Assembly (NCBI RefSeq): GCF_000174355.1
Contig: NZ_ACIS01000009.1
Coordinates: forward strand, 62,001-126,000
Direction: 5' to 3'
Length of the DNA: 64,000 nucleotides
Source: Pseudogulbenkiania ferrooxidans 2002
Lineage (GTDB): Bacteria; Pseudomonadota; Gammaproteobacteria; Burkholderiales; Chromobacteriaceae
The translations under genes were made by a program, and so were the position numbers. Shown here piece after piece: positions 46,495 through 56,320 of the stretch. Below the pieces are notes generated by a model. That model had not been told where the DNA came from and did not search any database. It was given only the letters and a program-made list of their open reading frames with translations. How positions within the stretch are numbered: the first letter of the stretch is position 1; the number at the start of each line of letters is the position of its first letter.

Positions 46495-47447
46495 CCCGCC
46501 CCATCGTCACCGTCACGCTCAACCCGGCGATCGACCAGACCGTGATGCTCGATCAGCTCCAGCCGGGCGCGGTCAACGTGGCACGCTCGTCGCAGATCAA
46601 CGCCGGCGGCAAGGGCGTGAACGTCGCCAGCTGCCTGGCCGACTGGGCGATTCCGGTGATCGCCACCGGCATTCTCGGCCGCGACAACGCCACGGCGTTC
46701 GAGCAGCTGTTCGCCGACAAGGGCATCAACGACCGCTTCGTGCGTCACGACGGCGCCACCCGCGTCAACATCAAGCTGGTGGACGGCACGGACCGCAGCA
46801 CCACCGACGTCAACCTGCCGGCCGAGCCGGTGGCGCGCGCCACCTTCGAGGCGCTGCTGCAGCAGCTCGACGACCTGGCCGAACCGGGGCGCTGCTTCGT
46901 GCTGGCGGGCAGCCTGCCCGCCGGGCTGGGCGACGACTGCTACGCCGTGCTGACCGGTCGCCTGCGCCAGTACGGCGCGCACGTGGTGCTCGACAGCAGC
47001 GGCGCCGCGCTGGCCGCGGCGCTGGCCGACGGCGTGGCCACCCTGCCCGCCTGCATCAAGCCCAACCGCCACGAACTGGAACAGCTGGTCGGCCGCGAGC
47101 TGGCGACGCTGGACGAGGTGAGCGACGAGGTGGCCCGGCTGCGCGCGCGCGGCATCGCCGAAGTGGTGGTGTCGCTGGGCGAGGACGGCGCGCTGTTCGC
47201 CGGCAGCGAGGGCGTCTGGCTGGCCCGCCCGCCCAAGGTGGCGCTGACCAGTACCGTGGGCGCCGGCGACGCGCTGGTGGCCGGCCTGATCGCCGCCCGC
47301 TACGGCGGACGCAGCGCCCCGGACGCCGCGCGGCTGGCGGTGGCGTTTGCCGCCGGCAAGCTGGCGCAGGTCGGCCCTCACCTGCCGGCCGCCGCCGAGG
47401 TGGAAGCGCTGGCGGCCCGCGTCGATCTGGCGCAACTGGTGGCCTAG
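46491..47447 (+). CDS. fruK: 1-phosphofructokinase
   Basis: 318 residues, PfkB family. Opens VTVTLNPAIDQTV, with the substrate motif NAGGKGVNVA (about residue 38) and the nucleotide/catalytic signature STVGAGDALVAGL (about residues 254-266, base Asp in GAGD). Converts fructose 1-phosphate to fructose 1,6-bisphosphate. Begins inside the fruB stop and precedes fruA by 68 bases, which contain the SD for fruA. No anomaly seen. Confidence 0.95.
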
Positions 47448-47515
47448 CCCCACCCGATTACCCGGCAGCACGATAACTACGCGGGCTACAACGCCCCGAG
47501 ATGGAGGAGACACAG

Positions 47516-49261
47516 ATGGCACACCTACTGGCAGTGGTATCCTGCCCCGAACGCACCACCCACACCCTGCTCGCCGGCGAGGCGCTGCGCCACGGCGCCG
47601 AGCGCCTGGGCCACCGCATCGAGGTCGAAACGCGCAGCACGCACGGCGTGCAGGCGCGCCTGTCCGACGAACTGATCCAGCGCGCCGACGCCATCGTGCT
47701 GGTCGGCGAAGGCGAAGCCGAGTCCGAGCGCTTCGCCCTGCGCGGCTGCCACGTCGCCACGCTGGAAGCGGTGCTGGCCGATGCCGACGGCGTCATCGCC
47801 AGCGCGCTGCAGGATTCCGCCGCGCCGCAACGCGCCGAGCCGGCCGCCCCCGCGCAAGCCGCCAGCGCCGCGCTCGAGATCGTCGCCATCACCTCCTGCC
47901 CCACCGGCATCGCCCACACCTTCATGGCGGCCGAGGGCCTAACCCAGGGGGCGAAACAGCTGGGCCACCGCGTCAAGGTCGAGACCCAGGGCTCGGTCGG
48001 GGCGCAGAACACCCTGAGCGCGGACGAGATCCGCCGCGCCGACCTCGTCATCATCGCCGCCGACACCCAGGTCGACACCAGCCGCTTCGCCGGCAAGCGC
48101 CTGTTCCAGAGCAGCACCAAGGCCGCCATCCACGACGGCGCCGCGCTGGTGAAGCGCGCCATCGCCGAGGCCACCGAGCACGCCTCGGCCAAGGCCGCCG
48201 GCAGCACCGCCCAGGCCGCGCCGGCCGAGGCCGCCAAGGCCCAGCGTACCGGCGCCTACAAGCACCTGATGACCGGGGTGTCGTTCATGCTGCCGTTCGT
48301 GGTGGCGGGCGGCATCCTGATCGCCATCGCCTTCGCGCTGGGCGGCATCTACGCTTTCGACGACGCCCACAAGGGCACGCTGGCCTGGGCCTTGTTCCAG
48401 ATTGGCGCCAAGTCGGCGTTCGCGCTGATGGTGCCGGCGCTGGCGGGCTACATCTCCTACTCCATCGCCGACCGCCCCGGCATCACCCCGGGCATGGTGG
48501 GCGGCATGCTGGCCGCGAGCCTCGGCTCGGGCTTCCTCGGCGGCATCATCGCCGGCTTCATCGCCGGCTACGGCACCGACTGGCTCAACCGCCACATCAA
48601 GCTCGGCCGCAACCTCGACGGCCTCAAGCCGGTGCTGATCCTGCCGGTACTGGGCTCGCTCCTGGTCGGCCTGCTGATGATCTACGTGGTGGGCAACCCG
48701 GTAGCGTCCGCGCTCGCCGTGCTCACCGAGTGGCTCAAGGGCATGCAGGGCAGCAGCGCGCTGCTGCTGGGCGCACTGCTGGGCGCGATGATGGCGTTCG
48801 ACATGGGCGGCCCGCTCAACAAGGCGGCCTACGCCTTCAGCACCGGCCTGATCGCAAGCCAGGTGTACACCCCGATGGCCGCGGTGATGGCCGCCGGCAT
48901 GACCCCGCCGCTCGGCATCGCGCTGGCCACCATGCTGTTCCGTGACCGCTTCACCGCCGACGAACACGAAGCCGGCAAGGCCGCCGGCGTGCTCGGCATC
49001 TCCTTCATCACCGAAGGCGCCATCCCGTTCGCGGCGCGTGACCCGCTGCGCGTGATCCCGGCCCTGATCGCCGGCTCGGCCCTGACCGGGGCGATCTCGA
49101 TGTCTTCCGGCGCCGAGCTGAAGGTCCCGCACGGCGGCATCTTCGTGCTGCCGATCCCCAACGCCGTGAGCCACCTGGGCATGTACCTGGTGGCGCTGGT
49201 GGCCGGCACCGTCACCACCGCGGTCCTGCTGCGCCTGCTGAAAAAACCGTTGCAAGCCTGA
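47516..49261 (+). CDS. fruA: Fructose PTS permease IIB'BC
   Basis: 581 residues; ATG 47516 chosen because GGAGGAG lies just before it, rather than the ATG at 47501. The N-terminal degenerate IIB' domain has [18 protein letters not shown]; the true IIB domain at about 130-225 has [18 protein letters not shown] with the phosphorylated Cys; the IIC membrane domain from about 250 ([18 protein letters not shown]) has about nine helices. Imports fructose as fructose 1-phosphate. Followed by a Rho-independent terminator. Confidence 0.95.
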   Translation: MAHLLAVVSCPERTTHTLLAGEALRHGAERLGHRIEVETRSTHGVQARLSDELIQRADAIVLVGEGEAESERFALRGCHVATLEAVLADADGVIASALQDSAAPQRAEPAAPAQAASAALEIVAITSCPTGIAHTFMAAEGLTQGAKQLGHRVKVETQGSVGAQNTLSADEIRRADLVIIAADTQVDTSRFAGKRLFQSSTKAAIHDGAALVKRAIAEATEHASAKAAGSTAQAAPAEAAKAQRTGAYKHLMTGVSFMLPFVVAGGILIAIAFALGGIYAFDDAHKGTLAWALFQIGAKSAFALMVPALAGYISYSIADRPGITPGMVGGMLAASLGSGFLGGIIAGFIAGYGTDWLNRHIKLGRNLDGLKPVLILPVLGSLLVGLLMIYVVGNPVASALAVLTEWLKGMQGSSALLLGALLGAMMAFDMGGPLNKAAYAFSTGLIASQVYTPMAAVMAAGMTPPLGIALATMLFRDRFTADEHEAGKAAGVLGISFITEGAIPFAARDPLRVIPALIAGSALTGAISMSSGAELKVPHGGIFVLPIPNAVSHLGMYLVALVAGTVTTAVLLRLLKKPLQA

Positions 49262-49305
49262 TCCGGTCCACCCGACCACCCCGCCCTCCCGACCCGGCCC
49301 AGCCG

Positions 49306-49343
49306 GGCCGCGGATGGCGGGACTTGGCTGCGGCCTTTTTTTT
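49306..49343 (+). terminator. Rho-independent terminator of fruBKA
   Basis: GGCCGC (49306-49311) pairs with GCGGCC (49330-49335), followed by eight T. Confidence 0.7.
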
Positions 49344-49353
49344 CGGCCAACCT

Positions 49354-49368
49354 TGTAATCAAACTACA
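49354..49368. promoter_or_regulatory. HexR-like site upstream of the sugar ABC operon
   Basis: TGTAATCAAACTACA matches the known HexR consensus TGTARTWWWAYTACA at 14 of 15 positions. It lies 163 bases before the substrate-binding protein gene. Confidence 0.6.
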
Positions 49369-49471
49369 TTGATTTCGCATCGACAGGGCACCCACGCCGG
49401 CGCCAGGGGGAGAACTTCGCCCAAAAACCCGGCTGACGCGCCAATCACGCGGCGCGCCGATGCCATCACCT

Positions 49472-49486
49472 TGTAGCAAAAGTACG
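49472..49486. promoter_or_regulatory. Weak second HexR-like site
   Basis: TGTAGCAAAAGTACG, about 12 of 15 consensus positions, 45 bases before the next gene. May be a weak auxiliary site or chance. Confidence 0.3.
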
Positions 49487-49530
49487 TTCAGCTGTAGCAC
49501 CACACACAACACACGACACGGAGACACACC

Positions 49531-50472
49531 ATGAACCTTCGCTACACCGTCCTGACCGCCGCCGTACTGGCCGGCCTCGCCGCCCCCTCCTTCGCCGCCC
49601 GTCCGCTGAAATCGGTCGGCGTCGCCGTGGGCGACCTCGCCAACCCGTTCTTCGTCGCCATCGGCAAGGGTGCCGAGGATGCCGCCAAGAAGATCGGCGG
49701 CCCCGGCGTCAAGGTCACCACCGTTTCCAGCAAGTACGACCTCAACACCCAGGTCGGCCAGATCGAGAACTTCATCGCCAACAAGGTGGACGTGATCCTG
49801 GTCAACGCCTCCGACCCCATGGGCATCGAGCCGGTGCTGAAGAAGGCCCGTGCCGCCGGCATCGCCGTGGTGGCGGTGGACGTCGGCGCGGTCGGCGCCG
49901 ATGCCACGGTAATGTCCGACAACGCCATGGCCGGCGCGGAATCCTGCAAGTTCATGGCGCAACAGCTGGGCGGCAGGGGCAACGTGGTGATCGTCAACGG
50001 CCCGCCGGTGACCGCCGTCAGCGCGCGCGTGGCCGGCTGCAAGAAGGTGCTCGGCAACTACCCGGGCATCAAGCTGCTGTCAGACAACCAGGACGCCCAC
50101 GGCAGCCGCGACGGCGGCATGGAAACCATGGCCAACCTGCTGACCGCGCACAAGAAGATCGACGCCGTGTTCGCCATCAACGACCCGACCGGCATCGGCG
50201 CCGAGCTGGCGGTGAAGCAGGCCGGCCGCAGCGACGTGAAGCTGATCGCCGCCGTGGACGGCGCCCCGGACGCCGAGAAGGCACTCAAGGACAAGAAGAG
50301 CCTGTTCGCCGTTTCGGCCGCGCAGAACCCGTACACCATGGCCACGATGGCGGTGCAGATCGGCTACGACATCCTCAACGGCAAGCGCCCGGCCAAGAGC
50401 CAGGTCCTGCTGCCGACCCCGGCCGTGACCAAGGCCAACGTCGCCAGCTACACCGGCTGGACCCAGCACTGA
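49531..50472 (+). CDS. Sugar ABC transporter periplasmic binding protein (RbsB/FrcB-like)
   Basis: 313 residues. Sec signal peptide MNLRYTVLTAAVLAGLAAPS ending in FAA. The mature part follows the ribose/fructose-binding protein plan: VAVGDLANPFFVAIGKGAED, VDVILVNASDP, and NDPTGIGAELAVKQAG near the end. First gene of a binding protein-ATPase-permease-kinase operon. The sugar is not shown by sequence; fructose is likely given the fru genes and the PfkB kinase (Frc-like), ribose less so. Confidence 0.85.
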   Translation: MNLRYTVLTAAVLAGLAAPSFAARPLKSVGVAVGDLANPFFVAIGKGAEDAAKKIGGPGVKVTTVSSKYDLNTQVGQIENFIANKVDVILVNASDPMGIEPVLKKARAAGIAVVAVDVGAVGADATVMSDNAMAGAESCKFMAQQLGGRGNVVIVNGPPVTAVSARVAGCKKVLGNYPGIKLLSDNQDAHGSRDGGMETMANLLTAHKKIDAVFAINDPTGIGAELAVKQAGRSDVKLIAAVDGAPDAEKALKDKKSLFAVSAAQNPYTMATMAVQIGYDILNGKRPAKSQVLLPTPAVTKANVASYTGWTQH

Positions 50473-50583
50473 GCCCCGGCACGCGCCGCGGCGGCCTGCC
50501 CGCCGTGGCGTGAACCGGCCCCGAGCAACGCGGAGGGGAGCCATCCCCTCCGCCGTCATCCTGCGGGATGAACAGGAGTCGTC

Positions 50584-52077
50584 ATGAGCTCGATCGCATT
50601 GGAAATGATGGGCATCGGCAAGCGCTTCGGCGCCAACAAGGCGCTGGACCAGGTCCGGCTCACCGCCTACCGCCACGAGGTGCTGGCGCTGATGGGCGAG
50701 AACGGCGCCGGCAAGAGCACGCTGATGAAGATTCTGTCCGGCGTCTACCAGCCGGACGAGGGCGAAATCCGGCTGGACGGCAAGCCGGTGCGCATCGCCT
50801 CGCCCGCCGACGCGCGCGCCGCCGGCATCAACCTGATCTACCAGGAACTGGCGGTCGCGCCCAACCTCACCGTGGCCGAGAACATCTTCATGGGCGCCGA
50901 GCCGCGCGCCCGCTTCGGCCGCATCGATCACGAGGCCATGAACCGCCGCGCCGAGGAAGTGCTGGCGCGGCTGGGCGCGCGCTTTTCGGCCACCACCCCG
51001 GCACACCGCCTGGGTATCGCCGACCAGCAGCAGGTGGAAATCGCCCGCGCCCTGATCCACGACAGCCGCGTGCTGATCCTGGACGAGCCCACCGCCGCGC
51101 TGTCCGACCGCGAAAGCGAGCGGCTGTTCGAGGTGATCCACCAGCTGCGCGACGACGGCATCGCGCTGATCTACATCAGCCACCGCATGGAAGAGGTCAA
51201 CCGCCTGGCCGACCGCATCGCCGTGCTGCGCGACGGCTGCTACGTCGGCAGCATGACGCGCGCCGAGAGCACCCCGCAGAAGGTGGTGCAGATGATGGTC
51301 GGGCGGCCGCTCAACGACTTCTACCAGCACAAGAGCGAGGTCGGCGCAGGGCCGGTGCGGCTCGAGGTGCAGGACCTGGGCAGCCACCGGGTGCGCCCGG
51401 CCTCGCTCAAGGTGCGCGCCGGCGAGGTACTGGGACTGGCCGGGCTGGTCGGCGCCGGGCGCACCGAGCTCGCGCGCCTGATCTTCGGCGCCGACGCCAG
51501 GACCAGCGGGCGCATCCTGCTCGACGGGCGCGAGGTGGCCATCCGCGAGCCGCTCGACGCCATTCGCCTCGGCATCGGCTACCTGCCGGAAGACCGCAAG
51601 GGCCAGGGCCTGTTCCTGCAGCTCTCGGCCACCGCCAACACCACCATGAACGTGCTGGGGCGCCACGCGCGCGCCGGCGTGCTCGACCACCCGGCGCTGA
51701 AGAAGCTGACGCAGCAGGCCATCGACCGGCTCGCGGTGAAAGTCTCCGGCACCGAGGGCATCGTCGGCGGGCTGTCCGGCGGCAACCAGCAGAAGCTGCT
51801 CCTGGCGCGCTGGCTGGCGATCAAGCCCAAGGTGCTGATCCTCGACGAGCCCACGCGCGGCGTCGACATCGGCGCCAAGGTGGAGATCTACCGCATCGTC
51901 CATGAACTCGCGGCACAGGGCGTGGCAGTGATCTGCATCTCCAGCGAGCTGCCCGAAGTGATCGGGCTGTGCCACCGCGTGCTGGTGATGCGCGAAGGCA
52001 GTCTCGCCGGCGAACTCGCGGGCGAGGCTGTGACCCAGGAAGCCATCATGACGCTCGCCACCCACGAGGCGGCCTGA
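50584..52077 (+). CDS. Sugar ABC transporter ATPase (RbsA/FrcA-like)
   Basis: 497 residues, two fused ABC domains as in RbsA. First half: [14 protein letters not shown] (Walker A), the signature-like region [23 protein letters not shown] (Walker B). Second half: [13 protein letters not shown] (Walker A variant), [25 protein letters not shown]. It energises uptake of a monosaccharide from the periplasm. 111 bases after the binding protein gene; ATG at 50584 follows AACAGGAG. Confidence 0.9.
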   Translation: MSSIALEMMGIGKRFGANKALDQVRLTAYRHEVLALMGENGAGKSTLMKILSGVYQPDEGEIRLDGKPVRIASPADARAAGINLIYQELAVAPNLTVAENIFMGAEPRARFGRIDHEAMNRRAEEVLARLGARFSATTPAHRLGIADQQQVEIARALIHDSRVLILDEPTAALSDRESERLFEVIHQLRDDGIALIYISHRMEEVNRLADRIAVLRDGCYVGSMTRAESTPQKVVQMMVGRPLNDFYQHKSEVGAGPVRLEVQDLGSHRVRPASLKVRAGEVLGLAGLVGAGRTELARLIFGADARTSGRILLDGREVAIREPLDAIRLGIGYLPEDRKGQGLFLQLSATANTTMNVLGRHARAGVLDHPALKKLTQQAIDRLAVKVSGTEGIVGGLSGGNQQKLLLARWLAIKPKVLILDEPTRGVDIGAKVEIYRIVHELAAQGVAVICISSELPEVIGLCHRVLVMREGSLAGELAGEAVTQEAIMTLATHEAA

Positions 52078-52105
52078 CGCACAAGACACATCAAGGAGAC
52101 AAGCG

Positions 52106-53134
52106 ATGACTACTTCGAGCCCGAATTCCCCGGCCGGCCTGCTCGCCGCGCCGAAACCGGCCGGCTTCAGCCTGGGCCGGCTCTACAGCAAGGTCGGCAT
52201 GCTGCCGGTCCTGGTCGTGCTGTACGCCGCCTTCTATCTGCTCACGCTGCACTTCAGCGAGGACGGCAGCACCAACTTCATCACGCTGGACAACAGCCTC
52301 AACATCCTGCGCCAGACCTCGATCAACCTGGTACTGGCCTCGGGCATGACCTTCGTCATCCTCACCGCCGGCATCGACCTCTCGGTGGGCTCGATGCTGG
52401 CGGTGGCGGCGGTGCTGGGCATGCTCACCTCGCTGCCCGGCCACGCCCCGCTGCTGGCCCTGCCCGCCTTCATCGTGGCCGGCCTGGCGATGGGCGTGCT
52501 CAATGGCTCGATGGTGGCCATGCTCGGCATCAACCCCTTCGTGGTGACGCTGGGCACCATGACCGCGCTGCGTGGCGCGGCCTACCTGTTCGCCGACGGC
52601 ACCACGGTGCTCAACAGCGACATCCCGAGCTTCGAGTGGATCGGCAACGGCAACCTGTTCGCCATCCCCTGGCTGGTCTGGCTCGCCGCCGCCGTGGTGG
52701 TGGCCTCGTGGTTCGTCCTCAAGCGCACCGTGCTCGGCCTGCACATCTACGCCGTGGGCGGCAACCCGCAGGCGGCGCGGCTCACCGGCATCAAGGTGAA
52801 CCGGGTGCTGCTGTTCGTGTATTCGATCAGCGGCCTGTTCGCGGGTCTCGCCGGCGCCATGTCGGCCAGCCGCCTGTACGGCGCCAACGGCAACTGGGGC
52901 ACCGGTTACGAGCTGGACGCCATCGCCGCCGTGGTGCTGGGCGGCACCAGCCTGATGGGCGGGGTCGGCTCGATCTGGGGCACCGTGGTCGGCGCGCTGA
53001 TCATCGGCGTAATGAACAACGGCCTGACCATCCTCGGCGTCTCGTCGTTCTGGCAGTACGTGGCCAAGGGCGCGGTGATCGTGCTGGCGGTGATGCTGGA
53101 CAAGTGGCGCCAGAAACAAAGCGGCCTCAACTGA
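52106..53134 (+). CDS. Sugar ABC transporter permease (RbsC/FrcC-like)
   Basis: 342 residues, eight or more membrane helices. The family motifs are TAGIDLSVGSMLAVAAVLG (about residues 90-108) and the EAA-like loop around YAVGGNPQAARLTGIKVNR. It forms the membrane channel, probably as a homodimer with the double ATPase. The ATG at 52106 has AAGGAG upstream. Next gene after 19 bases. Confidence 0.9.
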   Translation: MTTSSPNSPAGLLAAPKPAGFSLGRLYSKVGMLPVLVVLYAAFYLLTLHFSEDGSTNFITLDNSLNILRQTSINLVLASGMTFVILTAGIDLSVGSMLAVAAVLGMLTSLPGHAPLLALPAFIVAGLAMGVLNGSMVAMLGINPFVVTLGTMTALRGAAYLFADGTTVLNSDIPSFEWIGNGNLFAIPWLVWLAAAVVVASWFVLKRTVLGLHIYAVGGNPQAARLTGIKVNRVLLFVYSISGLFAGLAGAMSASRLYGANGNWGTGYELDAIAAVVLGGTSLMGGVGSIWGTVVGALIIGVMNNGLTILGVSSFWQYVAKGAVIVLAVMLDKWRQKQSGLN

Positions 53135-53153
53135 TTCGATGTGGAGTAAGGAT

Positions 53154-54098
53154 ATGACGAAGCCACTGCCCCGCGTGGTCGTGTTCGGTGAGGCGCTCAC
53201 CGACTTTCTGCAAACCGCCCCCGGCGTCTGGGCGAGCCGCGTCGGCGGCGCCTGCTGGAACGTGGCGCGCGCCGTCGCCGCCCTGGGCGTGCCGGCGGCC
53301 TTCGCCGGCGCGGTGAGCGAGGACGATCTGGGCGACGAGTTGGCCGAAGCGACCCTGGCCATCGGGCTCGACCCGCGCTTTCTGCAGCGCGCCGCCAAGC
53401 CGCCGTTCCTGGCGCTGGTGCCGTCGCAGCACCCGCCGCGCTACTTCTTCGCCGGCGGCGATTCGGCCGACCTGGCGTTCGACGCCGAACGCCTGCCGGC
53501 GGGCTGGCTGGAGGCGGCCGAGGTGGTCCACTTCGGCTCCATCAGCCTGGCGCGCGCGCCGCTGGCGAGCCGGCTGCTGGCCATCGCCCGCGCCGCGCGC
53601 GCCGCCGGCAAGCGCATCACCTTCGACCCCAACTGGCGCAATCTGATGGACGACGCTTACCGCGCCACCTTCGAGGACATGATCCGCCTCGCCAGCGACG
53701 TCAAAGTCTCCGACGAGGATCTGGCGCGGCTGCTGCCCGACTGCTCCACCGAGGCCGCGCTGGCCACCCTGCTGGAGTGGAACCCCACGCTGCGCATCCT
53801 CTACACCGAGGGCGCCCAGGGCCTGCGCCTGCTCACCGCGCAGCAGGCGACGCACCAGCCGGCCGTCAAGGTGACGGTGGCCGATACCGTCGGCGCCGGC
53901 GACGCCAGCCTGGCGGGCTGGATCGTGGCGACGCTGGATGAGCCCGCCACGGCGGACGCGCTGCCCTTCGCCGCCGCCACCGCGGCCGCCGCCTGCATGC
54001 GGGCCGGCGCCCACCCGCCCAGCCGCGCCGAAGTGGACGCGCTGTTGAGCCGACGCGAGGCGCCGCACGCCTCGCCCCACCCCGACCTAGCCCTGTGA
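53154..54098 (+). CDS. PfkB-family sugar kinase, probable fructokinase
   Basis: 314 residues from the ATG at 53154, with GGAG about 10 bases upstream. VVVFGEALTDFL opens the ribokinase fold, VGGACWNVARAVAALG binds substrate and VADTVGAGDASLAGWIV holds the catalytic Asp. It phosphorylates the sugar brought in by the ABC transporter; as fructokinase it would give fructose 6-phosphate for Pgi, encoded 2 kb away. The GTGA at its end overlaps a possible start of the next gene. Confidence 0.85.
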   Translation: MTKPLPRVVVFGEALTDFLQTAPGVWASRVGGACWNVARAVAALGVPAAFAGAVSEDDLGDELAEATLAIGLDPRFLQRAAKPPFLALVPSQHPPRYFFAGGDSADLAFDAERLPAGWLEAAEVVHFGSISLARAPLASRLLAIARAARAAGKRITFDPNWRNLMDDAYRATFEDMIRLASDVKVSDEDLARLLPDCSTEAALATLLEWNPTLRILYTEGAQGLRLLTAQQATHQPAVKVTVADTVGAGDASLAGWIVATLDEPATADALPFAAATAAAACMRAGAHPPSRAEVDALLSRREAPHASPHPDLAL

Positions 54099-54106
54099 GA
54101 ACCGCC

Positions 54107-54913
54107 ATGTACGCTGCAATCGCCTCCGATCTCGACGGCACCCTGCTGGATGCCCGCGAGACCATCACGCCGTTCACCGCCGCCACCCTGCGCGCCGCCG
54201 CCGCACGCGGCGTGCACCTGATCATCGCCACCGGCCGCCACGTGCGCGACGTGCAGCACCTCACCGCCGCGCTGGAGCTGCCGATCAGCCTGATCACCTC
54301 GAACGGCGCGCGCGTGCACGGCAGCGACGGCGCCCTGCTCCACGCCGACGACGTACCGGCTGAGCACGTGCGCGCGCTGCTGCAGCCGGACCTGGCGCAC
54401 GGCACCCGGCTGAGCCTGTACCTGGACGAGGGCGGGCTGTGCTGCCTGCACGACGGCTACGTCCACCGCGACGCCGAGACCGGCTTTTCCCAGCAGTGCG
54501 ACGACCTGTCGCAGCATCCCGGCCACGGCGTGGCCAAGCTGATGTACACCGCGCCGCCGACGCGGCTGGCCGAGATCGAGGCGGCGATCCGCCAGCGTTT
54601 CGGCAGCGCGCTGGCGCTGACCTACTCGCGCCCCGACTACCTGGAAGTGATGGCCCCCGGCGTCAGCAAGGGCCGCGCGCTGACGCGCCTGCTGGCGCGC
54701 CTGGGCGTGGCGCCGGAGCGCTGCGCCGCGTTTGGCGACGGCCTCAACGACGTCGAGATGCTGCAAAGCGTCGGCCATCCGTTCCGCATGGCCAACGCCA
54801 GCCCGCGCCTGTCCGCGCTGCTGCCCGAGGTGGCCGAGGCCGGCCACCACGACGAGGCCGGCGTGGCGCGCCAGATCAGCCTGGCGCTGGGGCTGGCCGT
54901 GCCGGAAGTGTGA
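54107..54913 (+). CDS. Cof-type HAD phosphatase
   Basis: 268 residues from the ATG at 54107; an upstream GTG at 54095 overlaps the kinase stop and would add four residues. HAD class IIB: AIASDLDGTLLDA (nucleophile Asp), ITSNGARVH, then GVSKGRALTRLL and FGDGLNDVEML (motifs III and IV). The cap domain fits Cof/YbiV phosphatases that act on sugar phosphates. Fifth gene of the ABC-kinase operon, so it may relieve sugar-phosphate stress. Substrate not known. Confidence 0.85.
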   Translation: MYAAIASDLDGTLLDARETITPFTAATLRAAAARGVHLIIATGRHVRDVQHLTAALELPISLITSNGARVHGSDGALLHADDVPAEHVRALLQPDLAHGTRLSLYLDEGGLCCLHDGYVHRDAETGFSQQCDDLSQHPGHGVAKLMYTAPPTRLAEIEAAIRQRFGSALALTYSRPDYLEVMAPGVSKGRALTRLLARLGVAPERCAAFGDGLNDVEMLQSVGHPFRMANASPRLSALLPEVAEAGHHDEAGVARQISLALGLAVPEV

Positions 54914-54967
54914 ACGCCCCACTGAACGAATGGCCGCAAAGAGCCTGTTCGTCAGTCCGGCAAAGAA

Positions 54968-55107
54968 GAACCTGTTCACGATCTCGCGAGCTAGAGCGAG
55001 ACAAGGCAAAAACGGCTGAGGAAGCAGAGTTTGCAAGCGGTAAATGAGCATTCCGAAGACGGTTTTAACGCCGTATCGCCGAAGCGCAGCAGCTCGTAAA
55101 CAGGTTC
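54968..55107. repeat. 140-bp interspersed repeat with inverted ends (copy 3)
   Basis: From GAACCTGTTCACG to CGTAAACAGGTTC, the same length as the copy at 36173-36312 and about 92% alike. Lies between the HAD phosphatase and porin genes. Confidence 0.8.
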
Positions 55108-55171
55108 GAAGAAGCGACGGGTGAGAACCCATCGCATGCAGTGCCTTTTCTAATAAGAGCGGAGGAGAAAG

Positions 55172-56224
55172 ATGAAAACCAAAACCATGAACGTGAAAAA
55201 CGTCGCGCTGGTTTCTGCCGTGCTGTCGCTGTTTTCCGGCGCTGCGCTGGCAGACGTCAGCATCATCGGCAAGATGGAAGCCGGCGTGCAGCGCAAGAGC
55301 AACGTCGACGGCACCCATGTCAACGGCGTCAAGGACTTCGGTTCCGAAATCGACTTCGTCGGCAGCGAGGACCTCGGCGACGGCCTCAAGGCCATCTGGC
55401 AGATGAACAACAACGTGCACCTCGACGGCGGCCAGGCCGGTGATACCTTCGCGTCCGGCGACACCTTCGTCGGCCTGTCGGGCGGCTTCGGCGCGGTCAA
55501 GCTGGGACACGGTATCGACGCCTACGGCGAGGGTTACTGGAAGGCCAACTTCTTCGACCTGGGCGACCACGGTCCGGACCGCGGCGTCGGCGGCGTGCTG
55601 GGGCTGAGCGACGCCGGCAACTCGAAAGGCGCGGTCAAGTACGAGACGCCCAAGTTCGGCCAGTTCAACGCCGCCGCCAGTTGGGCGGCCGGCGAGAAGG
55701 GCTCGGGCAGCGCCGCCGGCAACGCCTGGGCGCTGGGCGCCAACTTCGAAGGCGCCAGTTACGGCCTGCACGCCGGCTACCAGCGCCAGGACCTGGTCAA
55801 CAATGCCTCGGCCCCCTACGTCAACGTCGGCCATGCCGACGATTGGGTGGCGGCGGGCAAGGTCACCCCGCTGCAGGGGCTGACGCTGGCGGCGGAATAC
55901 AACCACTCCCGGCTCTCGGCCACCACGCCGGGAGCGCTCACCGGCAGCAGCACGTCCTTCGTCGTGCCGGCCGATCCGGTCGCCATGAAGAGCCTGATGC
56001 TGCTGGCCGAGTACAAGCCGGACCGTCTGGCGCTGCGCGCTTCGGTGCTGCGCACCGACAACTACCAGTACGTCAGCGACAAGCGCCGCAACGAGTTCGT
56101 GCTGGGCACCAGCTACGACCTCTCCAAGCGCACCGCCCTGCTGGCGGAATACCTGCGCAGCAAGGTCAGCAGCGATGACCGCGCCAGCAGCGAGCTGGTG
56201 ATCGGCCTGCACCACGGCTTCTAA
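55172..56224 (+). CDS. Gram-negative general porin
   Basis: 350 residues. Signal peptide to about residue 27, with the cleavage region SGAALADVSI. The mature protein is rich in alternating beta strands (DVSIIGKMEAGVQRKS, SEIDFVGSEDLGDGLKAIWQ) and ends in Phe (LHHGF), typical of betaproteobacterial trimeric porins. ATG 55172 has GGAGGAG just upstream. Probably lets sugars enter the periplasm for the ABC and PTS systems beside it. Confidence 0.9.
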   Translation: MKTKTMNVKNVALVSAVLSLFSGAALADVSIIGKMEAGVQRKSNVDGTHVNGVKDFGSEIDFVGSEDLGDGLKAIWQMNNNVHLDGGQAGDTFASGDTFVGLSGGFGAVKLGHGIDAYGEGYWKANFFDLGDHGPDRGVGGVLGLSDAGNSKGAVKYETPKFGQFNAAASWAAGEKGSGSAAGNAWALGANFEGASYGLHAGYQRQDLVNNASAPYVNVGHADDWVAAGKVTPLQGLTLAAEYNHSRLSATTPGALTGSSTSFVVPADPVAMKSLMLLAEYKPDRLALRASVLRTDNYQYVSDKRRNEFVLGTSYDLSKRTALLAEYLRSKVSSDDRASSELVIGLHHGF

Positions 56225-56233
56225 AACCGCGAA

Positions 56234-56265
56234 AACCCGGGGCGGCGCGAGCGCCGGCCCGGGTT
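56234..56265. terminator. Hairpin after the porin gene
   Basis: AACCCGGG and CCCGGGTT bracket a further GGCGC-GAG-CGCC stem. Strong GC-rich hairpin, no long T-run. Confidence 0.55.
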
Positions 56266-56320
56266 GTCAGACCCTGTTTATCCGACTCGTGTCGAAACGT
56301 CCAAATTCAAGGAGCGTACC

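Noticed and set aside
56264-56320. Upstream TTG start for pgi
   Set aside because: It would begin within the porin terminator; the GTG at 56321 has a proper AAGGAG.
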